Shown here: positions 29,056-38,498 of the stretch, piece by piece
How the letters are laid out: every line of letters begins with the position of its first letter
Numbering within the stretch: the first letter of the stretch is position 1
Assembly: GCF_033001325.1 (NCBI RefSeq)
Contig: NZ_CP133111.1
Coordinates: forward strand, 4,666,501 to 4,730,500
Direction: 5' to 3'
Origin: Rhodopseudomonas sp. BAL398
GTDB lineage: Bacteria > Pseudomonadota > Alphaproteobacteria > Rhizobiales > Xanthobacteraceae
Length of the DNA stretch: 64,000 nt
Program-made: the position numbers and the translations under genes
The notes under the pieces: generated by a model
What the model saw: the letters and a program-made list of their open reading frames with translations, nothing else
What the model was told of the DNA's origin: nothing
The model's database searches: none

Positions 29056-29934
29056 ATGCTGAACGAGGCAGCTATCGACGGTCACGCGACGCGCATTAGC
29101 GACGACGGCTACACGGTGATCGAAGGCGCGGTCGCGCCCGCACTGGTCGAGGCCCTGAAGGCAGCGCTGCTGCGGATCGAGCGCGAGCACAATCTCGGGC
29201 CGGCCAAGACCTCATTCGAGGGGCTGAAGACGGTTCGCATCAACAATCTGCTGACCTATGACGATGTGTTCTGGGAGGTGCCGCTGCACGATCACGTGTT
29301 GCCGGTGGTCGAGCGGGTGCTGGACAAGGAGTGCCTGCTATCGTCCTTCGTCTCGTTGGTACTTGGTCCCGGCCAGGAGGCCCAGCCGATCCACGAAGAC
29401 ACCCAGTTGATCCCGCTGCCGCGCCCGCATATCCCGATCACCGTCAACGCGATCTGGGCGCTGAGCGATTTCACCGCGCAGAACGGCGCGACCAGGATCG
29501 TGCCGGGTAGTCACAAATACAATGCCTCTCCGGAATATGGCCGCGACTACGACACCGTGACCGCGACGATGCCGGCCGGCAGCGTGATGCTGTTCGACAG
29601 CGCGCTGTGGCATGGCGGCGGCGCCAACGCGTCGGACGCGCGCCGCTTCGCATTTTCCTGCGCCTATTGCTGGGGCTGGATGCGGCAGCAGGAAAACCTG
29701 CAGCTCGGCATTCCGCGTGAGACAGCGCGGCGGTTTCCGCGCCGGCTGCAGGAATTGTGCGGCTACGGCGTCTACAAGGGGCAGTTCGGTCACATCGACA
29801 ATCGCGATCCGATCGAATTGCTCGGCCGCGAGCGCGGCAAGCGGATGGTGTGGGAGGCGACCGACATTCGCAAGGCGCGAGACGCCAACGCCCTAGACAC
29901 GAAGGCCCCAGACACGACGGCGGCGAATCGATAA
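29056..29934 (+). CDS. Phytanoyl-CoA dioxygenase family protein
   Basis: A 292-residue Fe(II)/2-oxoglutarate-dependent oxygenase. The double-stranded beta-helix iron site is visible: HxD in QPIHEDTQLIPL and the distal His in FDSALWHGGGANASD, followed by the 2-oxoglutarate-binding Arg in ARRFAF. The segment GATRIVPGSHKY is a family hallmark. A GGGGGAGGA-like site precedes the ATG. Substrates of bacterial members vary widely (fatty acyl-CoA, ectoine, natural products), so none is assigned. It is convergent with trmB, with a 14-base gap. Confidence 0.9.
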   Translation: MLNEAAIDGHATRISDDGYTVIEGAVAPALVEALKAALLRIEREHNLGPAKTSFEGLKTVRINNLLTYDDVFWEVPLHDHVLPVVERVLDKECLLSSFVSLVLGPGQEAQPIHEDTQLIPLPRPHIPITVNAIWALSDFTAQNGATRIVPGSHKYNASPEYGRDYDTVTATMPAGSVMLFDSALWHGGGANASDARRFAFSCAYCWGWMRQQENLQLGIPRETARRFPRRLQELCGYGVYKGQFGHIDNRDPIELLGRERGKRMVWEATDIRKARDANALDTKAPDTTAANR

Positions 29935-29948
29935 CGCGGCAAAGCCGG

Positions 29949-30689
29949 TTAATCGGCTGTGCGGCGGAACCGGAAATAGGCGGCGCGTCGGCCCTCGCGT
30001 TCGGCTTTGCGGCCGTAGCGGGTCATGGTGTAGTTCGGCCATGGCTGGCGCCAGTCGCAGGCCCGTTCGGCCAACCAGTGAAATCGCGGCGAGCGCAGCA
30101 GATGCGCCAGCGTCCAGGCGCTGTAGTCGTCGATATCGCAGACGAAGCGGAACTCGCCCGCGGGCTGCAGCGCCCGCGCCATCGCGCCGACGGTGGCGTC
30201 CTGCACGAAACGGCGCTTCCAGTGCCGGCGCTTCGGCCATGGATCGGGATGGATCAGGTCTATCCGGCTCAGCGATTGCGGCGGCGCCCAGGCCAGCAAT
30301 TCGGCGGCGTCGCCGGCGAACAGCCGGATATTGCCGATCTCGTTGGCTTCGATCTGCGCCAGAATCTTCGCCATGCCGTTGACGTAAGGTTCGCAGCCGA
30401 TGAAGCCGAGATCCGGGTAGGCCAGCGCCTCGGCGATCAGATGCTCCCCGCCGCCGAATCCGATTTCGAGCCGAACGCCCGTGACCGGCGGGTCAAACAG
30501 CGTGGCGATCGCAGCGGGATCGGTCGCGCTGATGTCGAGTGCGAGCCGAGGTAGCAATTCGGCGATCAGATCGGCTTGATGCGATCGCAGCTTGTGACCT
30601 TTGCGGCGTCCGAAGAACGAACCGAGCGCGCGCGCCGCGGCTGAATCGACGGCCGAGTCGGGAATGGGCGTGCTGTCGTGTGAGGTCAT
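29949..30689 (-). CDS. trmB: tRNA (guanine(46)-N7)-methyltransferase
   Basis: Makes m7G46 in the tRNA variable loop; 246 residues. The SAM site is RLEIGFGGGEHLI, and the second motif IDLIHPDPWPKRRHWKRRFVQ is diagnostic. The N-terminus contains ALGSFFGRRKGHKLRSHQ, usual for alphaproteobacteria. It lies 112 bases downstream of the xre gene on the same strand. metK, usually between the two in related genomes, is missing here. Confidence 0.96.
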   Translation of the reverse strand: MTSHDSTPIPDSAVDSAAARALGSFFGRRKGHKLRSHQADLIAELLPRLALDISATDPAAIATLFDPPVTGVRLEIGFGGGEHLIAEALAYPDLGFIGCEPYVNGMAKILAQIEANEIGNIRLFAGDAAELLAWAPPQSLSRIDLIHPDPWPKRRHWKRRFVQDATVGAMARALQPAGEFRFVCDIDDYSAWTLAHLLRSPRFHWLAERACDWRQPWPNYTMTRYGRKAEREGRRAAYFRFRRTAD

Positions 30690-30801
30690 CGATGTTCGGA
30701 TCCGGCGATATCAACCCGACGACGGCGGCACGATAAGCGCCATCCGCATCACTCGATAAGGTCAGGTTATATCACGGGTTGCTTATAGAGGCGACGCCGA
30801 T

Positions 30802-31221
30802 TCAGCGGTTATCGGGCGCCTCGCGCGCGGCGATCTGCTCGACCATGTCGACGATGCTCCGGCGCAGTTTGGCGTCGGTGATACGCGTGAACGCGCGGGT
30901 CAGCGCCAGACCTTCGGATGTTGCAAGAAAGTCCGATACATAGGCCGGCGACGGGGCTTCGCTGAAACCGTTGGTATTGGCCAGACCGCCGCTCGGACCG
31001 CCTTCGAACAGGAATGAAACCGGCACCTGCAGGATCTCGGAGATCTGCTGAATCCGGCTGGCACCAACGCGGTTGGTGCCCTTTTCGTATTTCTGAACCT
31101 GCTGGAATGTCAGCCCCAGCGCCTCGCCGAGTTTTTCTTGACTCATGCCCAGCATGATGCGGCGCATGCGCACACGGCTGCCGACATATTTGTCAACAGG
31201 ATTGGGCGCTTTGGTCGACAT
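30802..31221 (-). CDS. XRE-family transcriptional regulator
   Basis: 139 residues. An N-terminal helix-turn-helix of the Cro/C1 type (about residues 12-70: VGSRVRMRRIMLGMSQEKLGEALG and FQQVQKYEKGTNRVGASRI) is followed by a linker and a short C-terminal helix. The ATG at 31221 has GAGGAG eight bases upstream; an in-frame GTG at 31230 overlaps that site and is less likely. In Rhizobiales this gene usually stands between lnt and metK and may regulate sulfur or methionine metabolism, but no target is known. Here its neighbours are lnt and trmB. Confidence 0.92.
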   Translation of the reverse strand: MSTKAPNPVDKYVGSRVRMRRIMLGMSQEKLGEALGLTFQQVQKYEKGTNRVGASRIQQISEILQVPVSFLFEGGPSGGLANTNGFSEAPSPAYVSDFLATSEGLALTRAFTRITDAKLRRSIVDMVEQIAAREAPDNR

Positions 31222-31419
31222 CTCACTCACTCCTCAGGCACATTAGCAGACGCAAACAATTCGCGCATGCGGGATGAAATACGCCTTAAATATTGGAGCC
31301 GTCAAATGCCTTCGGACCCGATGCGCAATCGCCGTTAATTTCCGCCAACGAGAAATACGATGATACATGCGTGCGGATTGTCTTCAATTTAATCTGCGGT
31401 TGCGTGGATGTAATACGTA

Positions 31420-33030
31420 TCATCGCGATAGTCTGGCCGATTTGCGCCGTATTACAAGCATCATGGCAAGTGTGACAAGCACCGCCGCAGGAATATTACC
31501 GAGCCGCGCATAGACCGTGCTCGGGATAGCCCGAGGCAGACCAGCATCGAGCACGCCTTCGACGCCGAGCCCCAGTCGCGCCACAATTCGTCCCACCGGA
31601 TCGATCACCGCGGAGACCCCAGTATTTGCAGCACGCACCAGCGGCAAGCCTTGCTCGATGGCGCGAATGCGGGCCTGCTGCAGGTGCTGATAAGGCCCTG
31701 TGGAAATCCCGAACCAGCCGTCATTGGTGAGGTTGAGGATCCAGCCCGGACGCGCGTCGCCCGCCATCAATTCGTCGGGGAAGATCGCCTCGTAGCAGAT
31801 CAGCGGCAGCATCGGCGGCGTGTTCGGCAGATCGATCAGCTTGCGGCGCCGCCCGGCGATGAAGCCGCCATGCACCTTGGTGAGTTGGACGAAGCCGATC
31901 TTCTCCATGAAATTCTGGTACGGCAAAAATTCTCCGAATGGGACCAGATGATTCTTGTCGTAGACGGCCAGAATGCTGCCGTCGTGGTCGATGGCGTAAA
32001 TCGAATTATAGGCGCGGGTGATCCGGGTTCCGGGTGGAACGAGCGGCGGGCGCACCGATCCGGTCAGCAGAATCGTGCCTTTCGGCAGCAGCTCCGCGAT
32101 CTGCGCCATCGCGTCGGCTTCGCGCGCGAGGAAAAACGGAAACGCCGATTCCGGCCAGATCAGCAAGGTGGCGTCGCCGACGCCGGTGGATTGCGGGCCG
32201 GTGGCGCGGTCCGACAGCGTCAGATATTTTCGCATCACCTCGGCCTTGGCCGAATAATTGAAGCGGGCGTCCTGCGCCAGGTTGGGCTGCATGATCCGCA
32301 ATTTGACCTTGTCGACCAGCCGGGTCGGCGTCAGCCGCAGCCGCACCGCGCCATAAGCGCCCATCGCCACCAGCAGGCAAAGCGCCGCCACCGGCGCGAT
32401 CCATGGTCGGCGCGCGGCGGCGCCGCCATCGATCAGCAGCGCCGGGCTGGCGAAGATCGCAACGGCCAGAAAGGTCAGGCCCCAGATTCCCACCAGCGAT
32501 ACGCTTTGCGCCAGCGCCAGCGGCTCGGTCAGCGCATAGCCGAACGCGTTCCATGGGAAGCCGGTCAGCAGATGGCCGCGCAACCATTCGCTCAGCGTCA
32601 GGCTCACCGCCAGCGCCAGCACGCGCGACCCGTCCTTGGTCCACAGCAGCCGCGCCAGCGCGAAGCCGAGCGCGGTGAACAGCGCCAGATAGGCCGGCAA
32701 CCCGGCGATCGCGGCCGGCAGCAGCCAGGCGAAGGTCTGGGCGTCGACCAGGAAGGCGTAACCGATCCAGTACAGGCCCGGCACGAAATAGCCGAATCCG
32801 AACCACCAGCCCGCCAGCGCGGCCGCCGGCACGCCGCGCCCGCGACCGGCGCCGGCGCCGTCGATCAGCCACACCATCACCGGAAATGTCAGGAACAGGA
32901 TCGGCCAGGCGTTGAACGGCGCCATCGCCAGCGACGACAATGCGCCGGCGAGCAGCGCGATCGCGGCGCGCTTCCATCCCCATGCCAGGATGATGCCCGA
33001 CCCGATTTGTCGAATCGGATGTCTCGGCAT
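31420..33030 (-). CDS. lnt: Apolipoprotein N-acyltransferase
   Basis: Adds the third acyl chain to the N-terminal Cys of outer-membrane lipoproteins; 536 residues, inner membrane. About six N-terminal hydrophobic segments are followed by a periplasmic nitrilase-like domain. The catalytic triad is recognisable: Glu in LLIWPESAFPF, Lys in YDKNHLVPFGEFLPY and Cys in LPLICYEAIFPDEL. The ATG at 33030 overlaps the corC stop by one base (an in-frame GTG precedes it), which suggests coupling. A final hydrophobic helix near the C-terminus (IPAAVLVTLAMMLVI) closes the fold. Confidence 0.96.
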   Translation of the reverse strand: MPRHPIRQIGSGIILAWGWKRAAIALLAGALSSLAMAPFNAWPILFLTFPVMVWLIDGAGAGRGRGVPAAALAGWWFGFGYFVPGLYWIGYAFLVDAQTFAWLLPAAIAGLPAYLALFTALGFALARLLWTKDGSRVLALAVSLTLSEWLRGHLLTGFPWNAFGYALTEPLALAQSVSLVGIWGLTFLAVAIFASPALLIDGGAAARRPWIAPVAALCLLVAMGAYGAVRLRLTPTRLVDKVKLRIMQPNLAQDARFNYSAKAEVMRKYLTLSDRATGPQSTGVGDATLLIWPESAFPFFLAREADAMAQIAELLPKGTILLTGSVRPPLVPPGTRITRAYNSIYAIDHDGSILAVYDKNHLVPFGEFLPYQNFMEKIGFVQLTKVHGGFIAGRRRKLIDLPNTPPMLPLICYEAIFPDELMAGDARPGWILNLTNDGWFGISTGPYQHLQQARIRAIEQGLPLVRAANTGVSAVIDPVGRIVARLGLGVEGVLDAGLPRAIPSTVYARLGNIPAAVLVTLAMMLVIRRKSARLSR

Positions 33031-34184
33031 CACGACGAGCTGGCTCCGTCGCCGGGAGGCGTCGGGTTCGTCGGATTGGTGTTGGTATTGTCACTGCTCT
33101 GCGCGGCGGGATCGGTCGCGGTTTCGCGCCGCCGCGTCTCCCGCGGCCGCACGATGGGGCGCTCCTTGCGGATCCTGATCCGCAGCCGCTTGACCCGCCG
33201 CGGGTCGGCGTCGAGCACCTCGATCTCGAAATTGCCCGGGCCGGAGATCACTTCGCCGCGCACCGGCAGCCGGCCGACATGGGTCACCAGATAGCCGCCC
33301 AGCGTTTCGACTTCCTCGCCGGCCTCGCCGGTGACGAATTCCTCGCCGATCACCGAGCGGACGTCCTCGAGGCTGGCGCGGGCGTCGGCGATGAAGGAAT
33401 TGTCGGCCTGGCGCACGATCGACGGCGGTTCGGCGCTGTCGTGCTCGTCGTCGATTTCGCCGACAATCTGCTCGACGATGTCCTCGATCGAGACCAGGCC
33501 GTCGGTGCCGCCATATTCGTCGACCACCAGCGCCAGATGGATCCGCGCCGCCTGCATCTGCGCCAGCAGGTCGATCGCCCGCATCGACGGCGGCACATAG
33601 AGCAATTTGCGAATGATGCCGGTCTCCACCAGCGGCATCGCCAGATTGACCGAGCGCAGATCGAGCCCGGCGGGCCGCGGCTTCCTGCGTTTGGCGGTGG
33701 ACGGGGGCGGCACCCGCGCCTGGGTGGTCATGAACGCCACCAGGTCGCGGATGTGGACGATCCCGACCGGATCGTCGAGCGTTTCGTTGAACACCACCAT
33801 GCGCGAATGCGCCGCGCTTTCGAACAGGCTCATCAGCTCGGCCAGCGAGACGTCGCGCTTGACCGCGACGATGTCGGCGCGGTGCACCATGACGTCGGCG
33901 ATCCGGCGCTCGTGCAGGCTGAGGATATTGCGCAGCATGGTGCGCTCGATCGCCGAAAACCCGCCATCGTCGGGCGGGCTGGCATCGAGCACCACCTGGA
34001 GATCGTCCCGCACCGAGCCCGGCTTCCAGCCGAACATCGAACGGATGGCACGGATCAGCCAATTGTCAGGCGAGGGCCGCAGCACCTCGCCCTGATGCAC
34101 CACCGCCGGCAGGTTGGTTCCGACGCGGGTGGTCTCCTGCGGCAGGTTCTGGTCCTGGTTCTGGGCTGGGTCGCCGTCCGGCAT
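33030..34184 (-). CDS. CBS-domain hemolysin/CorC-like protein
   Basis: 384 residues, cytosolic. The paired CBS region runs from IADVMVHRADIVAVKRDVSLAEL to LALVVDEYGGTDGLVSIEDIVEQIVGEI. A CorC_HlyC (transporter-associated) domain, with FIADARASLEDVRSVIGEEF and ETLGGYLVTHVGRLPVRGEVI, follows. The C-terminus is a low-complexity Asn/Thr/Pro tail. There are no membrane helices, unlike full HlyC/CorC-type transporters. I used the ATG at 34184; the open frame to 34478 lies inside ybeY. Position between ybeY and lnt matches the conserved ybeZ-ybeY-ybeX-lnt order, so it corresponds to YbeX, recently tied to ribosome metabolism in E. coli. Confidence 0.92.
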   Translation of the reverse strand: MPDGDPAQNQDQNLPQETTRVGTNLPAVVHQGEVLRPSPDNWLIRAIRSMFGWKPGSVRDDLQVVLDASPPDDGGFSAIERTMLRNILSLHERRIADVMVHRADIVAVKRDVSLAELMSLFESAAHSRMVVFNETLDDPVGIVHIRDLVAFMTTQARVPPPSTAKRRKPRPAGLDLRSVNLAMPLVETGIIRKLLYVPPSMRAIDLLAQMQAARIHLALVVDEYGGTDGLVSIEDIVEQIVGEIDDEHDSAEPPSIVRQADNSFIADARASLEDVRSVIGEEFVTGEAGEEVETLGGYLVTHVGRLPVRGEVISGPGNFEIEVLDADPRRVKRLRIRIRKERPIVRPRETRRRETATDPAAQSSDNTNTNPTNPTPPGDGASSS

Positions 34185-34185
34185 C

Positions 34186-34695
34186 TCAGACCACCCGATC
34201 CTGGTCGGCGTAAGGGTCCGGAATGCCGAGCCCGGCCAGGATCTGGCGCTCGACGTCTTCCATCGCCTCGGCCTCGGCTTCGCTTTCGTGATCGTAGCCG
34301 ACCAGATGCAGGAAACCGTGGACCGCCAGATGGCTGAGGTGGTTGACGAACGGCTTGCCCTCGTCGTCGGCCTCGCGCCGCACCGTCTCATAGGCGATGG
34401 CGATGTCGCCGAGCATCCGCGGGGCATCGTCGGGCTCGATCCCGCCGGGCGGCTGCAACGCCGGAAACGACAGCACATTGGTCGGCTTGTCGATGCCGCG
34501 CCAATTGGCGTTCAGGGTGCGGATGCCGGCATCGTCGGTCAGCATCACGGCGAGTTCGGCGTCGCCGGTATCGGCATCGACGCTTTCGGCGGCGGCCGCG
34601 ATGGCGCGCAGCACGGTGGCCTCGGCCTCGGTTTCGGCCTGCCAGCAGTCGGCAACGACCAGAACTTCCGTGGCGGGTAGGGCATGGCGCGTCAT
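34186..34695 (-). CDS. ybeY: Endoribonuclease/rRNA maturation factor YbeY
   Basis: A metal-dependent RNase in 16S rRNA 3' processing and quality control; 169 residues. The zinc site HLAVHGFLHLVGYDHE (HxxxHxxxxxH) is intact, and NVLSFP and LGDIAIAYE are family marks. I took the ATG at 34695 (MTRHALPATEV); the frame continues to a TTG at 34767 that overlaps the phoH stop, so a longer form is possible. It lies between phoH and the CBS gene in a tight minus-strand operon. Confidence 0.95.
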   Translation of the reverse strand: MTRHALPATEVLVVADCWQAETEAEATVLRAIAAAAESVDADTGDAELAVMLTDDAGIRTLNANWRGIDKPTNVLSFPALQPPGGIEPDDAPRMLGDIAIAYETVRREADDEGKPFVNHLSHLAVHGFLHLVGYDHESEAEAEAMEDVERQILAGLGIPDPYADQDRVV

Positions 34696-34763
34696 TGGTC
34701 CGAAATTACTTTCCTGAGCTGGCCCGATCCGATCGAAGCCGCTCACAGAGCCTGCATTGTGGG

Positions 34764-35822
34764 TCAAGGTCGATTGGTTGCCGGCTTCTGCGGCAATCCC
34801 TCATAGGCCGCGACGATCCGCGCCACCAATTCGTGGCGGATCACGTCTTCGGCGGTGAATTTAACCTGGGCGATGCCCTCGACGCCGTCGAGCAGCTTGG
34901 TCGCCTCGGCCAGGCCCGAAGGCTGGCCGTTGGGCAGGTCGACCTGGCTGGGATCGCCGGTGACGATCATCCGGCTGTTCTCGCCTAATCGGGTCAGAAA
35001 CATCTTCATCTGCATCGACGTGGTGTTCTGCGCTTCGTCGAGAATGATCGCCGCATTGGTCAGGGTCCGCCCGCGCATGAAGGCCAGCGGCGCGATCTCG
35101 ATCTCGCCGGTCTGCAGCGCGCGCTCGACGATTCGCGAATCCATCAGATCATACAGCGCATCATAGATCGGGCGCAGATAGGGATCGACCTTTTCGCGCA
35201 GGTCGCCCGGCAAAAACCCGAGCCGCTCGCCGGCTTCCACCGCCGGGCGGGTCAGGATGATGCGGTCGACTTCCTTGCGTTCGAACAATTGCGCCGCCTG
35301 CGCCACCGCCAGCCAGGTCTTGCCGGTGCCGGCCGGGCCGATCCCGAACACCAGCTCGTGGCGCTTCAAAGCGCGAATGTAGGAATCCTGCGCCGCGGTG
35401 CGCGCCCGCACCGGACGTTTGCGCAAATTGATCGCCTCGAAGGCCGAGGCCGAGCTCTTGGGGTCGAATTCGAACAGCGAGCCCTGGGCGATCACCGCGC
35501 GGATAGCGCCTTCGACGTCGCCCTGCGCCAGCTCATGGCCGGCGATGGCCTGGCCGTACAGCGTCTCCAGCACCCGCCGCGCCGCGTCGCAGCCTTCGCT
35601 GGTCCCGGCGATGGTGATGTGGTTGCCGCGGGAATCGACCACGACGGCGAGCCGTCGCTCGATCAGCGCCAGATTCTGTCCATAGGGGCCGACCAGGGCC
35701 GAAGCGGCGCGATTATCGTCGAAGGCGACGACCACTTGCGTTTCCGGTTGGGTCTGGGGGGCGCGGTCGAGTTTGCTGCGGCGGGAGGCGAGCGAAGGCA
35801 AATCCGATACGCTTTTTGGCAA
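34764..35822 (-). CDS. phoH: PhoH-like ATPase (YbeZ)
   Basis: 352 residues. An N-terminal KH-like segment (ALVGPYGQNLALIERRLAVVVDSRGNHITI) precedes the PhoH ATPase core, with Walker A FGIGPAGTGKTWLAVAQA, ILTRPAVEAGERLGFLPGD and Walker B AIILDEAQNTT. Members are RNA-helicase-like proteins that pair with YbeY, whose gene follows here. The frame starts with TTG at 35822; no in-frame ATG is near, and the first residues MPKSVSDLPSLASRRSKLDR look genuine. The miaB stop is four bases upstream. Confidence 0.95.
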   Translation of the reverse strand: MPKSVSDLPSLASRRSKLDRAPQTQPETQVVVAFDDNRAASALVGPYGQNLALIERRLAVVVDSRGNHITIAGTSEGCDAARRVLETLYGQAIAGHELAQGDVEGAIRAVIAQGSLFEFDPKSSASAFEAINLRKRPVRARTAAQDSYIRALKRHELVFGIGPAGTGKTWLAVAQAAQLFERKEVDRIILTRPAVEAGERLGFLPGDLREKVDPYLRPIYDALYDLMDSRIVERALQTGEIEIAPLAFMRGRTLTNAAIILDEAQNTTSMQMKMFLTRLGENSRMIVTGDPSQVDLPNGQPSGLAEATKLLDGVEGIAQVKFTAEDVIRHELVARIVAAYEGLPQKPATNRP

Positions 35823-35826
35823 GGGG

Positions 35827-37218
35827 TCAGGCTCCCATGGACATGGCGGACAGGGGTGGCCGCAACGGCGGGTCCGCCAACTCGCCGATCAGGCTGTAAC
35901 GCTCGAGACTGTCGATCCGCACGGGCAGAACCTGCCCGATGATGTCCGGTGGGGCGATCACATGGGCCGGCTGCAGATAGGCGGTGCGGCCGACGATCTG
36001 GCCATCATTGCGCGCGGCGCGTTCGAACAGCACATCGACGCTGGTTCCAATCGCCGTCCGATTGAATGCCGATTGCTGATCGTCGATCAATTGCTGGAGC
36101 CGCCCCAATCGCTCGTCCATCACCGCCGCTGACACCGTCTCCCGGATCTCCGCCGCCGGCGTCCCTGGCCGCGGCGAATACTTGAAAGAATAGGCCCCAG
36201 CGTAGCCGATTTGTGTGACCAGCGCGAGCGTCGCGGCGAAGTCCTGCTCGCTCTCGCCGGGGAAGCCGACGATGAAATCCGATGAAAAAGCAATGTCTTG
36301 GCGAGCCTTGCGGAATCGATCGACGGCTCTGCGATAATCATCGGCGGTATGCTTGCGGTTCATCGCCGCCAAAATCGCGTCGGAACCGGACTGCACGGGG
36401 AGATGTACAAACGGCATCAGCGCCGGCAGATCGCGATGCGCCTCGATCAGCGAATCATCGACGTCGAGCGGATGGCTGGTCGAATAGCGCAGCCGCGCGA
36501 TCCCCGGAATCGCCGCCAGATGGCCGAGCAGGCGGCCGAGCGACCAGGCCCGGCCGTCGGGGCCGTCACCATGATAGGCGTTGACGTTCTGGCCGATCAG
36601 GGTGACTTCGCGCACGCCATTGTCGGCCAGCCGCTGCACATCGTCGACGATTTTCGCCACCGGGCGCGAGACTTCCGAGCCGCGGGTGTAAGGCACCACG
36701 CAGAAGGTGCAGAATTTGTCGCAGCCTTCCTGCACGGTGACGAAGGCCGAAATGCCGCGGGCGCGGATCGCGTCGACCGAGGGCGGCGGCAGGAATCCGA
36801 ATTTGTCCTCGACCGGAAACTCGGTCTCCAGCGCGCGGCCACGGCTTTTGGCCCGCGCCAGCAGCTGCGGCAGATGGTGATAGCTTTGCGGGCCGACCAC
36901 GACATCGACGGCAGGCTGGCGGCGGATGATCTCGTCGCCCTCGGCCTGGGCGACGCAGCCGGCGACCACGATATTCATCTTGCGGCCGTCGCGGGCGGCC
37001 TCGTCCTTGGCGACACGCAGCCGTCCGAGCTCGGAATAGACTTTCTCCGAGGCCTTTTCGCGGATGTGGCAGGTGTTGAGAATCACCAGATCGGCGTCGT
37101 CGGGATTGGCGGTTTCGACAAAGCCCTGCGGCGCCAGCACGTCGACCATGCGCTGGGCATCGTAGACGTTCATCTGACAGCCAAATGATTTGATATGCAG
37201 CTTGCGCGGCTGATCCAT
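35827..37218 (-). CDS. miaB: tRNA-2-methylthio-N6-dimethylallyladenosine synthase
   Basis: A radical-SAM methylthiotransferase acting on i6A37 of tRNAs; 463 residues. The N-terminal domain has the three cluster cysteines in [17 protein letters not shown] and VAGCVAQ. The radical-SAM motif CxxxCxxC lies in [17 protein letters not shown], and a TRAM domain ends the protein. It is followed directly by phoH. In this group the miaB-phoH-ybeY-ybeX-lnt order is conserved. Confidence 0.97.
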   Translation of the reverse strand: MDQPRKLHIKSFGCQMNVYDAQRMVDVLAPQGFVETANPDDADLVILNTCHIREKASEKVYSELGRLRVAKDEAARDGRKMNIVVAGCVAQAEGDEIIRRQPAVDVVVGPQSYHHLPQLLARAKSRGRALETEFPVEDKFGFLPPPSVDAIRARGISAFVTVQEGCDKFCTFCVVPYTRGSEVSRPVAKIVDDVQRLADNGVREVTLIGQNVNAYHGDGPDGRAWSLGRLLGHLAAIPGIARLRYSTSHPLDVDDSLIEAHRDLPALMPFVHLPVQSGSDAILAAMNRKHTADDYRRAVDRFRKARQDIAFSSDFIVGFPGESEQDFAATLALVTQIGYAGAYSFKYSPRPGTPAAEIRETVSAAVMDERLGRLQQLIDDQQSAFNRTAIGTSVDVLFERAARNDGQIVGRTAYLQPAHVIAPPDIIGQVLPVRIDSLERYSLIGELADPPLRPPLSAMSMGA

Positions 37219-37323
37219 GGAACCTGAATGACGTGATAAAGCGGCGCGGATACGGCGCGATGCCCAATTACAGGCTAAAGCCGCGGAAATCCAGCATCTC
37301 GCCGCCGCGGCCGAATCGCGGCG

Positions 37324-37998
37324 TCAGGCTGGCTTGAGGTGCATTTGGTCAATCATCGCAGGCAGTTGGCGCATATCGGCGAAGCTCGCCACGGCGCCGG
37401 CGGCGCGCAGCGCGGCGGCATGGCTCGGCCGGCAATGGCTGCCGCCATGAAATCCCAACACCGTCATGCCGGCGGCCGCCGCGCCGGTGACGCCCGCAAT
37501 ACTGTCCTCGATCACCACGCAGCGCTCAGCCGCGACCTGCATCCGTTGCGCGGCAAACAGGAACAGGTCCGGGGCCGGCTTGCCATTGGCGACGTCGCTG
37601 GCCGAAAACAGATGCGGGGAAAAGAAGCTCAGCAATCCGGTGGTGGTGAGGCTGCTGACGATCCGGGTCGGTGTGCCCGACGAGGCCACGCAGATGCGCT
37701 GTGACAATCCTGGCAAGGTCTCGGCGACATGGGCGATGGGCTGTAACGACGCGCCAAACGCCAGATCGATCGCGGCCTTGAGTTGCGCCGTATAGCTGTC
37801 GGGCAGGGCGCGGCCGAGTTCAGACTCGACCTCAAACCGCGCCTCGCGCGCCGACCGGCCGAGGAAACGATCATGCACCTGATCCGCCGTAATGGCGTAG
37901 CCGTGCTGCGTCAGCAGCTCGGCATGGACGTGGCAGGCCAGCGCCTCGCTATCGACCAGCACGCCGTCGCAGTCGAAGATGACGAGGTCGTAATTCAA
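37324..37998 (-). CDS. HAD-superfamily sugar/glycolate phosphatase-like hydrolase
   Basis: A 224-residue hydrolase of the CbbY/phosphoglycolate-phosphatase group. Motif I is VIFDCDGVLVDSE with the nucleophile Asp. Motif II is in CVASSGTPTRI, the Lys motif in GKPAPDLFLFAA, and the metal-binding acids in CVVIEDSIAGV. I chose the TTG at 37998 (MNYDLVIFDCDG), just after the fur stop; another TTG at 38031 would overlap fur by 31 bases. The substrate is unknown. It lies directly downstream of fur on the same strand. Confidence 0.85.
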   Translation of the reverse strand: MNYDLVIFDCDGVLVDSEALACHVHAELLTQHGYAITADQVHDRFLGRSAREARFEVESELGRALPDSYTAQLKAAIDLAFGASLQPIAHVAETLPGLSQRICVASSGTPTRIVSSLTTTGLLSFFSPHLFSASDVANGKPAPDLFLFAAQRMQVAAERCVVIEDSIAGVTGAAAAGMTVLGFHGGSHCRPSHAAALRAAGAVASFADMRQLPAMIDQMHLKPA

Positions 37999-38000
37999 GC

Positions 38001-38432
38001 TCAGGATTTGTCGTCGTCCAGCGGCACGCAATACAATTCGAGGCGGTGATCGACCAGCTTGTAGCCGAGCTTGCGGGCGATCTCGGCCTGCAGCTTCTCG
38101 ATCTCCTCATTGGTGAATTCGATCACCTTGCCGTCGCGCAGATTGATCAGATGGTCGTGATGGCTGTCGCGCATCTGCTCGTAGCGGGCGCGGCCCTCGC
38201 GGAAATCGTGGCGCTCGATGATGCCCGCATCCTCGAACAGCTTGACGGTGCGATACACCGTCGAGATCGAGATCTTGTCATCGACGGCGACGCAGCGGCG
38301 ATACAATTCCTCGACGTCGGGATGGTCCACGGCCTCGGCCAGCACCCGCGCGATGACGCGGCGCTGCTCGGTCATGCGCATGCCGGTGGCGGCGCAGCGC
38401 GCTTCGATTTCGGTGGCCTTGAGTTCGGACAT
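38001..38432 (-). CDS. fur: Fur-family metal-responsive repressor
   Basis: 143 residues. An N-terminal winged helix (GMRMTEQRRVIARVLAEAVDHPDVEELYRR and ISISTVYRTVKLFEDAGII) is followed by a dimerisation/metal domain with the HHDHLI motif and later His/Glu residues. There are no CxxC zinc pairs, unlike E. coli Fur, which is usual for rhizobial Fur/Mur-type proteins. It could therefore sense iron or manganese. The ATG at 38432 is used. It follows rimI on the same strand and precedes a HAD hydrolase gene. Confidence 0.9.
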   Translation of the reverse strand: MSELKATEIEARCAATGMRMTEQRRVIARVLAEAVDHPDVEELYRRCVAVDDKISISTVYRTVKLFEDAGIIERHDFREGRARYEQMRDSHHDHLINLRDGKVIEFTNEEIEKLQAEIARKLGYKLVDHRLELYCVPLDDDKS

Positions 38433-38498
38433 GGCGTTCAACTTGGTGATGGGAGAATGGTTTGCGACAATGCGGTGTGTTCTGCCACCGCGGAGGGT

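Noticed and set aside
30690-30801. SAM-type riboswitch or metK remnant between xre and trmB
   Set aside because: No recognisable riboswitch core or metK coding fragment remains in the 112 bases.
34185-34478. N-terminal extension of the CBS/CorC-like gene
   Set aside because: It lies within ybeY in another frame; the ATG at 34184 fits the family.
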